NCBI GenBank assembly: GCA_039105265.1
Contig: JAPFFF010000008.1
Location: forward strand, 2,914,001 to 2,978,000
Reading direction: 5' to 3'
DNA: 64,000 bases
Source: Tritrichomonas musculus
Taxonomy: Eukaryota; Parabasalia; Tritrichomonadida; Tritrichomonadidae
Shown here: in pieces, positions 1-9,655 of the stretch
Layout: each line of letters opens with the position of its first letter
Position numbering within the stretch: position 1 is the stretch's first letter
Made by a program: the position numbers and the translations under genes
The notes under the pieces: generated by a model
Databases searched by the model: none
What the model was told of the DNA's origin: nothing
Seen by the model: the letters and a program-made list of their open reading frames with translations, nothing else

Positions 1-2
1 AA

Positions 3-1409
3 GAGAATACCAATAACGACATTCACATCTATATCGAGAAAGAGTATTTCGAACAGAAACCAGATACCGCTGATGAAACGTACAATCCATTCGATATCAT
101 GATCACTCAACAGTTCTATGAAGTCAAACCAGATCCACGTGAATGTACTACCATCACCACTGATAATAACATCTACTCATCGAAGATCATATGGGCTGAT
201 AACATCATGACTATGCGTAGAGATCTGAACGTAGTTGGTGGTACCGTTGACGTACTCGCATATGACTACTCAGTGTTACGTGCTATCATCAATGGTATCC
301 AAGAACAACTTCGATTACAAGCTGCGTATAACGAGTACATTGATTCTATTCGTAAAGGTTTAGCGATTGCTAGTGACATAATCACAATACTTTCAGGTGC
401 AGTGAATATGGTTAAAGATCTATCAACTCTATCCATGACAGGTGAGAACATGAACATCAACACATATCGAACTGAAGACTTTACATTCCCTGGAATGGGT
501 GGACCGAATGATGATTACCCCGGCGGTAAACAACCGATTAGTGGTAAATTCCTCCTCGATATGGATACTAGCGCTGCTGGTCAAGTACTGAAACGATTCA
601 TTCCAACACAGACAGAGATTCCAGCAGCTACATCATCGTTAACTGCTACTGATTTGGTACTAAACGCGATGAACTCGTTAACTCAGATCGGTACTACAAC
701 CACGACATTAATTGCTGGTGGTTTGACATTAGATCGAGTACCGGAAATGATTGATGGTGTAAGAGTTATTCAACAATCGATACAAACTATTACTGATTCA
801 GTTCGCGAATTGCGTCGTAGATGGAGAGAACATCGCGATAACACCATTGTTGATCACACAGTCGAAAACACTGATGAGATGGAACTAGATGATTTAGATG
901 ACGAAACACCAACAACTAGATTAACTCATGATACAACCACTAACGCCGGATCTGGATTTGGTGATCATAATCTGGAATCATTATCGGATCTCACTGATGA
1001 AGAGTTGTTAGCGTTGAACTCATCTGATGTCCATGTTGATCAGATCGGTAATGATCTCATACTCATAACGAGTGTAACTACTGGTGAAGTGGTTTATATC
1101 AGAAGACGTGATCATGTTCAATCAATAACGACTCCAGAACGTATCAGATTCGATAGCAGACGTCGTGTAGATACCACCTCAACATGGTCTTATGATGGAC
1201 GAACCGCGTTAGAAATAGAACAGATGTTATTGGCTGATCGAATCCTATTCGAGAATACACATCCTGAACTCCAATTCGTTAGAAACAGTGATGTAGATAC
1301 CGGTGTTGATTGGACTGAAGTGAGAGATTCGACTGGTAGAACTGTTGCGATCATCGATGTAACCATGCTGACTCGTACATCAGTTGACAGTGATGGAATA
1401 TCTGATTAA
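3..1409 (+). CDS. Polinton fibre-like protein, 5' end outside the window
   Basis: The frame is open from base 3, so the ATG at 99 is probably internal and the gene starts before the window. The visible protein begins with a QQFYEV block that recurs in the next gene at about 3,646 (same QQFYEV start, then SSKII.ADN.TMR.DLN). This suggests the two genes share an ancestral domain. The C-terminal half is rich in D, E, T and R. No enzyme motif is seen. By analogy with virus-like elements it may be a spike or fibre component; that is inference. Its end overlaps the start of the next gene by 17 bases. Confidence 0.6.
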   Translation, partial: ENTNNDIHIYIEKEYFEQKPDTADETYNPFDIMITQQFYEVKPDPRECTTITTDNNIYSSKIIWADNIMTMRRDLNVVGGTVDVLAYDYSVLRAIINGIQEQLRLQAAYNEYIDSIRKGLAIASDIITILSGAVNMVKDLSTLSMTGENMNINTYRTEDFTFPGMGGPNDDYPGGKQPISGKFLLDMDTSAAGQVLKRFIPTQTEIPAATSSLTATDLVLNAMNSLTQIGTTTTTLIAGGLTLDRVPEMIDGVRVIQQSIQTITDSVRELRRRWREHRDNTIVDHTVENTDEMELDDLDDETPTTRLTHDTTTNAGSGFGDHNLESLSDLTDEELLALNSSDVHVDQIGNDLILITSVTTGEVVYIRRRDHVQSITTPERIRFDSRRRVDTTSTWSYDGRTALEIEQMLLADRILFENTHPELQFVRNSDVDTGVDWTEVRDSTGRTVAIIDVTMLTRTSVDSDGISD

Positions 1410-4400
1410 CAATCATGGATCATCCGTTAACGTTAACTCAGATGGTATTCACGTAAATGATGAAACTCGTGAACTCATCGCTAATGAATACAATGTAGTG
1501 GTTGTCAATCACGAACTCACTCCAACGGATGATGCTGATGTAGTCATCCCTGGAACCACTATCACACTTGGCGATATCGAACAGATGGATTGGTTTCAAC
1601 GTCATAGACTCGCTAATGAGATCCATGGATTAAGATTCAGAGATTCGCGAAGCGAACTTGGTTCCACTAACAATGATGATCACACAGAAGTGGTTTACAA
1701 AAACAATGTTATTGGAGTTATCGATCGACGACATATCAATCAAGTAACCATCAATGATAATCAAATCACTCTCACTAATCCCGATAATCAATTAACACTC
1801 ACTGATCATGATATTCAATGGATGAGAGATCATGATGAACAACATCGATCAACATTACGTGGATTCATATCGAACATCAACAACCGATTAGAAGAGATCA
1901 ACATGGATATGGAGTGGTTACTAGATCATCCGTCATTGACTGATCGTTATGTAGTCTGTAGAGGTTCACGTATATTGGTTCCGATAGTAGATGCTGTGTT
2001 GTATATACCCCGATCGATTCGCAAAGCTAGTGCTTATTCATTAGAAGGTGAATCCATACCAAATAAACTCAGTCTACAACCCCTTATCGATTGGTGTAAG
2101 AGTACTGAATCTGATATATCGATTCCAGATGATAGTAACGAAGCTGTATCATTGAACTCATGCGTCAACATATGTAAGACATTTCGTGATACTATTAAGG
2201 GTCCATTAGAGTTGTTATCGTATAAGATTCAAGAGGTTGAATCCAATCAACCATCTACTAGCGGAGATAGCGAATTCGATACCGTCGATGGTTATCCCAC
2301 ATACTACGTCAAACATAGTGATATCACCACATACGAACCAACATCAACTGATTCAGTTCAAGATCCAGTCATCATCATGAAGATATCATTACCAAGTGAA
2401 CTCAAGAGTAGGTTTACTACAACGGTTGATGTGTTCAAGATTCATATGCGAAATCTATTGATATTGGATTGGCAAGGGAATGTATTGAACGATTTCATCA
2501 TATCATTCGATAACGGCAAATTCATATGTCCAGAGTTGACTCATAACAAAGCTCGTGATTGCTACACATACTCGACTCGTGAACGTGATGATCCAGAGAT
2601 CATGTTCGATAAAGACCTTAACATAGAACCATACTCATGGTATCTCAATGGTGACATGACCATCCATAACTTACTGAATGATGACTCATTAGTATCACGT
2701 AAACCAGTTATCAAATGCGATATCATCGATGCGAAGAACGCGCTGAGATTACAAGAATCTGATGTCTACTATTTCTATCGTCCGTCAATGATCACTTATG
2801 ATGAACATGTTAAGTACATGGATACATTCGGAGACGAGATATTGGAGTATGAGTGTGAGTGCTATAAGATGATTTATAAGATACCATCAACGTATGAGAT
2901 ACCAACTAATCTGACATTCAAGTTCAGTGAATACTGTTTCGGTAATAAATGGTCGTTAACGTGGGATGGTAATAAATGGATCGGTGATGATATTCAAGGT
3001 CGATTCCAGAGTAAGATCATCAGTAAGTGTCAGAAACGTGATCCAAAACCAGATAACTATGGTTCAACTGGTTGTATCATAGCTGTTAAACGAGATACAT
3101 TGAATAGTAGAGCGATTCGTGAAACAAACTCGAAAGGTCTAGCATATTCGTTACTTCGTACATGTATGCGTGATGATGGTGGTGTATACGAACCGTATAT
3201 CAAGTTCAAAGATGGTTCTGTCGTTAACGGATCTGATTATTCATTGAGTATTGGTTTCACATCAGCTGATTCATCAGTTAAGTTGGATGGATATGATCTC
3301 GCTTCAGTATCATGTACTATTGGTAATTACTCGACATCGAAGTTGAATATCAGTGATATCGAACAGTTATATCTCGATCTGGTTCTACCTGGACAAGAAC
3401 TCGTTAATCGATTGTCTTTCACGATTGATGGTGATGAAGTTCATCGCAGTGGTACCAACGACAATGGTTACGTTGATTTGAAAGGTGCATTGGATACAGT
3501 CGATAGAATCGGTTATGTATGGACTATGCGATCGAAGAATGACACTGGTCGTGATATCACCTTATATCTACGTCATGACTATACTGATCCGATAGATGAA
3601 GTCAACTGGGATCCATCAACGAACGCGTTCGAGTATATCATTAAACAACAGTTCTATGAAGTATCACCGAATCCGAACGCATCTACAACACTATATACTG
3701 ATTTCAACATTACATCATCGAAGATCATCACAGCTGATAATATAACAACAATGAGATCGGATTTGAATCTAGTGACGAACAACGTTGATGTAGTATCATA
3801 TGATGTTAAAGAGGTGAAGAGTAAAGTCGATGCACTTAGTTCAGAAATGGTTGATCAACAATCGAAGACCAAGTATCTACAGAAAGAGGTTGACAAGATC
3901 GATATGAAAGCTAATGTTGGTATCGCGTTGGGAGTAGCTGGATGTGTTATAGGTGCTACTGGATTGGGTGTCGCTGGTAAAGCGTTGTCGTTCGCATCGA
4001 AAGGTGTTGCTAATACAGTCGGTCGTGAGTTGGTGAATACTGTTACGAAGGTTAGTGATGTTGGTGCTGATGTCGTTACAGACATGGCTGGTAAGTTGGT
4101 TGATGAGTTACCGGATATTGGTGCTGATATATTCTTCGGTGATATGGTGTCAGTACCAGTTAGTCGAATGATGAAATCGCGAACGGTGTTATCGAATACA
4201 GATAAACTGAATAAGATAATCGAATGGTGTGATCAAGAGTACGTACCAGTTGAAGACATGACATTCACTGATGAACTAGATGATCCATCTAAAGTTGCTA
4301 TGACGTTGACATCAACGATGGATATGTGTAAACGATTCAGACATACGATGAAACCAATGATCAAGACACTAGCACAGACAATGCAGTTATCGAGAGATGA

Positions 4401-5736
4401 TGTCATTGATATTGTTGGTAAGATTGATGGTATAGACAAGAACGTCCAACTCGTTGCGGAAGATATTATCACTGATGGATCGATCAGAGTTAAACTCATG
4501 GTAAGAACAATAAGTGAGTTCAATGATGTTGATTATGATGAACAGTATGTTTCATTAACGATCACTAATGGTGTCATATCTGAATATAATGGCACGGATA
4601 CATTTCCATCAGCTACAATGGATGAGTCTGTTACGCAGATCACTATATCGAATCCACAACACGTTCAAGTCACTGGTATCACGATTAAAGAGAACACATT
4701 GATCAGACACTTGGAGTTCACTACTGATGATATAGCGTATACGTGTGATGTAGACGCGTTACAAAAGAAGATAGATTCATTACATGATCAACTCGAACAG
4801 AATGATAAGTCATTGGCTACTACACTGAATGAGTTTCCGACAGTAGATGAAGTGAACACAGCGTTGGATACAGTTAAGAATGAATCTGATATCAAATATG
4901 CGTTGAAGAGTGAGATACCAACAACGATTGATCTTAGTGATTATTCAACAACGACTGAATGTGATTCTAAGTATGCGTTGAAATCATCGTTGAATGGATA
5001 TGCGTTGAAGAGTGAGATACTTACAACATCACAGTTAACATCAACATTGAATGAGTATATGTTGAAGAGTGATATGCCGGATGATTATGCTACTATGGAT
5101 GATCTCGATGGATATGCGTTGAAGAGCGAGTTACCAACCAATCATGTTACGACATCACAGTTAACATCAACATTGAATGAGTATATGTTGAAGAGTGATA
5201 TGCCAGATGATTATGCTACTATGGATGATCTCGATAGATATGCGTTGAAGAGTGAGATACCAAACATTGATGTTAACAATGTCAGAGCATATGACGATCT
5301 ATCATACTGTTCTACTGATAAGACATCGTTGACGATAGGTGTTACTGGAACTTTGAAATTACCATCGATTCTCCCTTTCACGGAAGGTGCACATATTGTA
5401 GTCGATGCCGTATTTGATGATGGTACTGAACATCTCGACTTCATATTCAAAACCAATTCCAGTACCAGTGATACGCATACAATGATTTACAACGTGAATG
5501 GAACTGATGCCGTACTTAGATCTCAAGACTACACGATAAACTGGAATATCAGTACTGGTGAGTTCACTATCAAAGGTTTCGTGAAACATAAAGGTAAGAA
5601 CCCATCTGAATATAGAAATTTACGTGCCGATACCGGTGATCATCATGATTCGTTGGCGTTGAATAGCCAAATCGAACAACTATGGAGTTACATCACAGCG
5701 TTAGAAACACGATTAGCTGCACTCGAATCGAAGTAA
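1393..5736 (+). CDS. Polinton giant fibre-like protein with YALKSE-type repeats
   Basis: About 1,447 residues. The frame is open from a TTG at 1,384, but the first ATG, at 1,393, is the likelier start. The protein carries a QQFYEV block near residue 750, shared with the preceding gene. A Gly/Ala-rich hydrophobic stretch (about 3,918-3,995) could be a membrane or fusion-like segment. Seven Y-A/M-LKS-E/D repeats lie between about 4,897 and 5,265, and the C-terminus is a short heptad-like coiled coil. Y-ALKS-type repeats and coiled coils are common in trimeric phage and virus fibres, so a surface attachment fibre is the best guess. The DNA shows a 126-bp internal duplication (about 5,026-5,235). 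Confidence 0.7.
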   Translation: MEYLINNHGSSVNVNSDGIHVNDETRELIANEYNVVVVNHELTPTDDADVVIPGTTITLGDIEQMDWFQRHRLANEIHGLRFRDSRSELGSTNNDDHTEVVYKNNVIGVIDRRHINQVTINDNQITLTNPDNQLTLTDHDIQWMRDHDEQHRSTLRGFISNINNRLEEINMDMEWLLDHPSLTDRYVVCRGSRILVPIVDAVLYIPRSIRKASAYSLEGESIPNKLSLQPLIDWCKSTESDISIPDDSNEAVSLNSCVNICKTFRDTIKGPLELLSYKIQEVESNQPSTSGDSEFDTVDGYPTYYVKHSDITTYEPTSTDSVQDPVIIMKISLPSELKSRFTTTVDVFKIHMRNLLILDWQGNVLNDFIISFDNGKFICPELTHNKARDCYTYSTRERDDPEIMFDKDLNIEPYSWYLNGDMTIHNLLNDDSLVSRKPVIKCDIIDAKNALRLQESDVYYFYRPSMITYDEHVKYMDTFGDEILEYECECYKMIYKIPSTYEIPTNLTFKFSEYCFGNKWSLTWDGNKWIGDDIQGRFQSKIISKCQKRDPKPDNYGSTGCIIAVKRDTLNSRAIRETNSKGLAYSLLRTCMRDDGGVYEPYIKFKDGSVVNGSDYSLSIGFTSADSSVKLDGYDLASVSCTIGNYSTSKLNISDIEQLYLDLVLPGQELVNRLSFTIDGDEVHRSGTNDNGYVDLKGALDTVDRIGYVWTMRSKNDTGRDITLYLRHDYTDPIDEVNWDPSTNAFEYIIKQQFYEVSPNPNASTTLYTDFNITSSKIITADNITTMRSDLNLVTNNVDVVSYDVKEVKSKVDALSSEMVDQQSKTKYLQKEVDKIDMKANVGIALGVAGCVIGATGLGVAGKALSFASKGVANTVGRELVNTVTKVSDVGADVVTDMAGKLVDELPDIGADIFFGDMVSVPVSRMMKSRTVLSNTDKLNKIIEWCDQEYVPVEDMTFTDELDDPSKVAMTLTSTMDMCKRFRHTMKPMIKTLAQTMQLSRDDVIDIVGKIDGIDKNVQLVAEDIITDGSIRVKLMVRTISEFNDVDYDEQYVSLTITNGVISEYNGTDTFPSATMDESVTQITISNPQHVQVTGITIKENTLIRHLEFTTDDIAYTCDVDALQKKIDSLHDQLEQNDKSLATTLNEFPTVDEVNTALDTVKNESDIKYALKSEIPTTIDLSDYSTTTECDSKYALKSSLNGYALKSEILTTSQLTSTLNEYMLKSDMPDDYATMDDLDGYALKSELPTNHVTTSQLTSTLNEYMLKSDMPDDYATMDDLDRYALKSEIPNIDVNNVRAYDDLSYCSTDKTSLTIGVTGTLKLPSILPFTEGAHIVVDAVFDDGTEHLDFIFKTNSSTSDTHTMIYNVNGTDAVLRSQDYTINWNISTGEFTIKGFVKHKGKNPSEYRNLRADTGDHHDSLALNSQIEQLWSYITALETRLAALESK
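5026..5235 (+). repeat. 126-bp in-frame internal repeat in the fibre-like gene
   Basis: The sequence starting acatcacagttaacatcaac at 5,026 recurs at 5,152 with very few changes, an offset of 126 bases or 42 codons. It encodes the unit ending in YMLKSDMPDDYATMDDLD. Length change by whole codons is typical of fibre shafts. Confidence 0.8.
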
Positions 5737-5794
5737 ACCAAAAATAGATGAATCGTTATTTTTGATCCCCGAAACTCCACCGATTCGCTATAGC

Positions 5795-6322
5795 TCATAC
5801 GACTACATACTTCAGACATAAGTGATATACATTGACGAGATCGTTGAACTCTTTGTTATAGACTTGTTTGAAGTCAGTGACTATCTCACCAGACTCAGTA
5901 ACGATCTTAATAGCATCGATCTTCTGTATTGGTGATACTTTCGCGACACAACATCCAGGATTGTCATCAGTGTATATCTCAACATCACCACCTGTAACTG
6001 ATTTGATGATTGATGCTAGATCTTGTTGTGGAACGATGATAGTATGTTTACTGATGAGATTACTGATCAGAGCTTTGTCTTGATCGAGTAGTATCTTCGC
6101 GTACGTTTCTAGAATGAGTGATCGGACATCAACTTTCTCTAACTCCGTTGACGGTGCATCGTTAAGTGTAATATCGCGAGTGATGACTATATCTTCTTTA
6201 CCATCATCACGTTTATTGATGAAGATGTTGTTATTGATATTGTTATTGGATTGCGATGCTGATGTCGGTTCGAGTGAAACATTTGCATTGACTCCAGTGT
6301 TGAGTGACCTCTTCTTAATCAT
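5795..6322 (-). CDS. Polinton protein of unknown function
   Basis: The frame is open from an ATG at 6,343, but the ATG at 6,322 (MIKKRSLNTG) is preceded by ...TCAATGAAATG. This matches the spacing seen before other leftward genes of the element, so I prefer it (about 175 residues). The N-terminal half is Asn/Ser-rich and probably disordered (INNNIFINKRDD). The C-terminal half looks folded (RSLILETYAKILLDQDKALI, then a mixed alpha/beta stretch). No family is recognised. It converges with the fibre-like gene, leaving about 58 bp between stops. Confidence 0.5.
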   Translation of the reverse strand: MIKKRSLNTGVNANVSLEPTSASQSNNNINNNIFINKRDDGKEDIVITRDITLNDAPSTELEKVDVRSLILETYAKILLDQDKALISNLISKHTIIVPQQDLASIIKSVTGGDVEIYTDDNPGCCVAKVSPIQKIDAIKIVTESGEIVTDFKQVYNKEFNDLVNVYHLCLKYVVV

Positions 6323-6355
6323 TTCATTGAGAGTAAAATACATGGAATCCGTTGA

Positions 6356-6544
6356 TCAATACGAGTTAACATCATCTTTATAGAGTATCAACTGTTTAGC
6401 ATTTACACATCTACATGATTGATCAACCGCTACTAGATTCTCTTTCTTATGAGTTGCTGGATGACGATATTCGGGTTTCGTTATTGGTGGAGTCGGAGTC
6501 GTGTGTTGGCGATGAGACATTACTTGAACGTTTCTGGATGACAT
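6356..6544 (-). CDS. Small Polinton protein, unknown
   Basis: 62 residues, with a Pro/Thr/His-rich N-terminal half and two Cys close together (SCRCVNAK). It is kept because its ATG is preceded by TTTATTTTTCATTAAATG, matching the upstream pattern of neighbouring leftward genes, and because it fills the gap between them neatly. No family is recognised. Confidence 0.4.
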   Translation of the reverse strand: MSSRNVQVMSHRQHTTPTPPITKPEYRHPATHKKENLVAVDQSCRCVNAKQLILYKDDVNSY

Positions 6545-6572
6545 TTAATGAAAAATAAACAAACCATTCGAT

Positions 6573-7115
6573 TTAGATGAATTCACGTCGAAGTCCACGA
6601 ATACCGAAATCATGACGTTTATGATATATATCACGAATACATACCGTGTTTTTCTTACCGACATGAAGTTTACGAAATTGTTCACCGTTATCGAACCATA
6701 CATTTCCATCTTGATCGATAAAGTAACCATCGAATTCGAATCCGTTATATAATATAATTGGTACTACATCAATTGGTAAGTCATCAACATACTCACACTC
6801 AACTCCATTATATGATATTTTATTCATATTATTCTGTTTTGGTGTAACCCATCGAAGATTAGATAAATGATAATCTGTTCTGTCATGATTGATATGATCG
6901 ACTTGTGTTTTATGTTCTGGATCATCATTTGAAATGAATTGTTCAGCGATTAAACGATGTTTCAAATAAGATTTACCATTCAATGTAACAATTTTGTAAC
7001 CATCTTTGTTATATGTTTCAGATGGTTCATATTGATTATCTTTACGACGAATAGTGAATGGATATTCGTTTAAGATCTCATAATCTGAGTGATCAACTAA
7101 TTCTACGTAACTCAT
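6573..7115 (-). CDS. HNH endonuclease (NUMOD4/HNH_3-like) inside the Polinton
   Basis: 180 residues. The middle shows an HNH signature, HRLIAEQFISND then QVDHINHDRTDYHLSNLRWV, the layout of HNH_3 homing-type nucleases. The preceding YKIVTLNGKSYLKHR stretch resembles the segment that usually leads into this domain. Such genes are often selfish passengers in phages and large DNA viruses and cut DNA at specific sites. The ATG at 7,115 follows TTATTTTTCTATGAATTCAA, like other leftward genes. Codon use looks more A+T-rich than the adjacent capsid-like genes, in keeping with separate acquisition. Whether it is active is unknown. Confidence 0.8.
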   Translation of the reverse strand: MSYVELVDHSDYEILNEYPFTIRRKDNQYEPSETYNKDGYKIVTLNGKSYLKHRLIAEQFISNDDPEHKTQVDHINHDRTDYHLSNLRWVTPKQNNMNKISYNGVECEYVDDLPIDVVPIILYNGFEFDGYFIDQDGNVWFDNGEQFRKLHVGKKNTVCIRDIYHKRHDFGIRGLRREFI

Positions 7116-7166
7116 TTGAATTCATAGAAAAATAATCGATTAAATATAGAATGACCGTAATTTCAT

Positions 7167-7760
7167 TTAACGACTCGTTACGTCATACTGTCCGATTTCA
7201 ATAACGGGCGGTAGACCATTTGGTTGAACATGAATGGATATGACAGTATCTTGTAACAATCCCATAATTGGAGGTGGTTTTGGACTGACAGAAGCGTAAT
7301 AACTATCTTCTGGAAGATCACAAACGATTTCATAAGTGATTGGAGTGTTACTGGTTTGACCTTGTTGGAATGTGTTATCGGTTTCAGTTGGAAGTCCGAT
7401 AAAGAATGAAGTAATATCGTAACTAAAGTGTCTACGTGGTACATTCGGATCTTCATCTTCAGTTTTGACATACATCAATGATTGAACCACCTCTTTGTTG
7501 AACCCTGTTTGTTCACCGTTAACGTTCATAGCGTTCTGACATAGTTCGATGAACATTGGATCAGTACCATCAGTCGCAAATGGAATAGTTGGAACGACTC
7601 CATAACCACCACATCGTAACTGGAAGTTCGTAAACTTAGGGTTCTTGAATACAGTGTGATGAGTTGAATCTAATGGGAATAAGAAGAAGATTGAATCGAC
7701 AAATCTTGGAGTAATGGTTTGAGTGGTTGATCCATGACCGGTACCGAGACTCTTACTCAT
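7167..7760 (-). CDS. Polinton capsid-like protein (second of two adjacent)
   Basis: 197 residues, rich in Pro, Thr and beta-strand-like segments (RFVDSIFFLFPLDSTHH, ISIHVQPNGLPPVIEIG) with few helices predicted by eye, as in jelly-roll coat proteins. It lies directly downstream of a second, larger capsid-like gene in the same direction. In Polintons the capsid genes sit with the ATPase and integrase, as here. The capsid assignment is from composition and position, not a recognised signature. Confidence 0.5.
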   Translation of the reverse strand: MSKSLGTGHGSTTQTITPRFVDSIFFLFPLDSTHHTVFKNPKFTNFQLRCGGYGVVPTIPFATDGTDPMFIELCQNAMNVNGEQTGFNKEVVQSLMYVKTEDEDPNVPRRHFSYDITSFFIGLPTETDNTFQQGQTSNTPITYEIVCDLPEDSYYASVSPKPPPIMGLLQDTVISIHVQPNGLPPVIEIGQYDVTSR

Positions 7761-7808
7761 AGTCGTGAATGTTAATATCTGAGTTGGAAAGATGAGTTCT
7801 TGTTGAGT

Positions 7809-8753
7809 CTATCGTTGAACGAGTGATTGATATATATCATTATCGATACCAAAGTTAGGGATGACACTATAACTGTCAACAATCTCATAATTACGTTCGA
7901 CTGTGATTCTACGAGCTGCAGCTTTTAGTCTTGGTGACGCATGATCAGTAAACATAAACGCTGGATCACCAATTTGAACAAATTCAGATGTAATTGGTTC
8001 CATTTGAAACTCTTTATAGACACCAATATCAGCAATCAACTCTTTAGATGGACCAACTGGACACCAAACCAAACCCTGTGTACCGAACATAACTTTGAGT
8101 TCGAATTTACCAGCGAATGCAGGTAGATACTTGATGTTACTTAATGGTAAGAATCGTCGTAAATCGATCTTCAATGGTATGGTAACATTATACCCGCTAT
8201 GTTCTACATCAAGTGGTACAAACGCACCGCAATGAGCTAAATCGAATTTACGATTATATATATCTTTATGACGAACTTTAGAGTAGATATCAGATCGTTT
8301 TGAAGCTTCATTAGCACCACATGCTGTTAAGAATGACTCTTCTGGACCAAAGTTTTGAGTGTATATGGAGATACCATTAGAGAGGATCTCATATTTTTCG
8401 ACTGAATCCATAGCGTCTTTGAATCCAACCCATAATGTGTTAAATTTATGACCATTTATAGATGTTAGTGGATCACTAATTGGTTCATTCATGTTTATCG
8501 TAATCTTCATCTGCGCTTTGATGAATCCGTTATAGATATCAGCTGTGTTATCACATGTTGGACTGATAATGAATGTCGTGAATGAACCAGCATGAATAGG
8601 TGCTGATGGACTGTACGAAGCTTGCGCATCGATAACGTACTTCTTGTTAGTGTCTGACATGGCTATAGCATTATCGACTATATCGAAATAACTAGCCACT
8701 TGAGTATTTACTTCAGCTGATGTCTTGTGAAAGACTTCGTTGTTGAATGTCAT
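7809..8753 (-). CDS. Polinton capsid-like protein (candidate major capsid)
   Basis: 314 residues. Alternating hydrophobic segments suggest beta strands throughout (GSFTTFIISPTCDNT, FIKAQMKITINM, YNVTIPLKIDLRRFLPL, GKFELKVMFGTQGLVWCPV). This is the look of a jelly-roll coat protein, and the length and place between the basic core-like genes and the second capsid-like gene fit. The ATG is preceded by TATTTTTCTGTCAAGTAA, matching the shared upstream pattern. A structure prediction would decide; I cannot name the family from sequence alone. Confidence 0.55.
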   Translation of the reverse strand: MTFNNEVFHKTSAEVNTQVASYFDIVDNAIAMSDTNKKYVIDAQASYSPSAPIHAGSFTTFIISPTCDNTADIYNGFIKAQMKITINMNEPISDPLTSINGHKFNTLWVGFKDAMDSVEKYEILSNGISIYTQNFGPEESFLTACGANEASKRSDIYSKVRHKDIYNRKFDLAHCGAFVPLDVEHSGYNVTIPLKIDLRRFLPLSNIKYLPAFAGKFELKVMFGTQGLVWCPVGPSKELIADIGVYKEFQMEPITSEFVQIGDPAFMFTDHASPRLKAAARRITVERNYEIVDSYSVIPNFGIDNDIYQSLVQR

Positions 8754-8798
8754 TTACTTGACAGAAAAATATGATGGTTTAAGTCGACGGATTCATAC

Positions 8799-9407
8799 TT
8801 AGCGTCGTATACGTGATCGAAATATGGGTTGTTCAATGATTGGTTCAACTGATTCAGGTTCAGGTTCAACTGGTTGTGGTGCAACTGGTTGAGGTTCATT
8901 AACAACTGGTTCTGGTTCAACTGACTCTGGAAACATATCCGGTACATATCGACTACGAATACGCGATTTCGATAACTCTTTGTTGACGACATGTTTGATA
9001 TACTGTTTCTGCTCTTTCTTGAATCTATCATTGCGGATCTCTTCACCGAGATTACGTAACTGTTCGAGTATTTCGAGATTAATCGTTGAATCTGGTCTAG
9101 TTGATGGAATCGTACTACTAGATGTTCGCGGTCTACGTTGTTTGATTACAGGTGGTGGTGGTGTTGATTCAGTTTCAGACTCGACATCGTTAGTAACATC
9201 GACAGACTGTTTATCAACATCGACATCGACAGACTGTTTATCAACATCGTTATTGGTTTGATCTACTAATTTAGTCTCCCTCAACTTGACTATATATTTA
9301 CCTTCTTTTTTAGTCGGAAACACTTCATATTCAGGATCTTCAATCCCTTGCAACCATCGTTGAATGATTTGATTTCGTTTCACTCCACGTACGTACTTAG
9401 AACTCAT
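8799..9407 (-). CDS. Polinton structural-type protein with Pro-Glu repeats
   Basis: 202 residues. The N-terminus is basic and folded-looking (MSSKYVRGVKRNQIIQRWLQ). The middle has DVDKQSVDV repeated. The C-terminal third is a Pro/Glu/Val/Gln repeat (VEPEPVVNEPQPVAPQPVEP), followed by a basic tail ending RSRIRR. Low-complexity acidic/proline spacers with basic ends are common in virion scaffolds and core proteins. No family is recognised. The ATG is preceded by TATTTTTGTTAAAATCAA. Confidence 0.5.
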   Translation of the reverse strand: MSSKYVRGVKRNQIIQRWLQGIEDPEYEVFPTKKEGKYIVKLRETKLVDQTNNDVDKQSVDVDVDKQSVDVTNDVESETESTPPPPVIKQRRPRTSSSTIPSTRPDSTINLEILEQLRNLGEEIRNDRFKKEQKQYIKHVVNKELSKSRIRSRYVPDMFPESVEPEPVVNEPQPVAPQPVEPEPESVEPIIEQPIFRSRIRR

Positions 9408-9441
9408 TTGATTTTAACAAAAATATCATCACTGACAATAC

Positions 9442-9645
9442 TCACTTACGTTTGTTTTTACGAGTTTTGGATTTGCGTTTACTAGTTTTGATATATGGTA
9501 CGGTTACGTCATGAGTATTAGTGTTATCGTGATATCGTGTTGGTAATGATCTCGATCTAGTGACTTCGTTATACATAGTACCAGGTCCAGATACGATAAC
9601 AGAATTACTCGATCTATATGCATTGGTTCGATCTCTGCCACTCAT
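9442..9645 (-). CDS. Small very basic Polinton protein (core/DNA-binding-like)
   Basis: 67 residues ending in a dense Lys/Arg tail (KTSKRKSKTRKNKRK), with a Ser/Thr/Arg-rich body. The composition is like small viral core or protamine-like proteins that bind packaged DNA; this is inference. It lies between two other structural-type genes and fits its gap exactly. Confidence 0.5.
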   Translation of the reverse strand: MSGRDRTNAYRSSNSVIVSGPGTMYNEVTRSRSLPTRYHDNTNTHDVTVPYIKTSKRKSKTRKNKRK

Positions 9646-9655
9646 TTATGATCCG

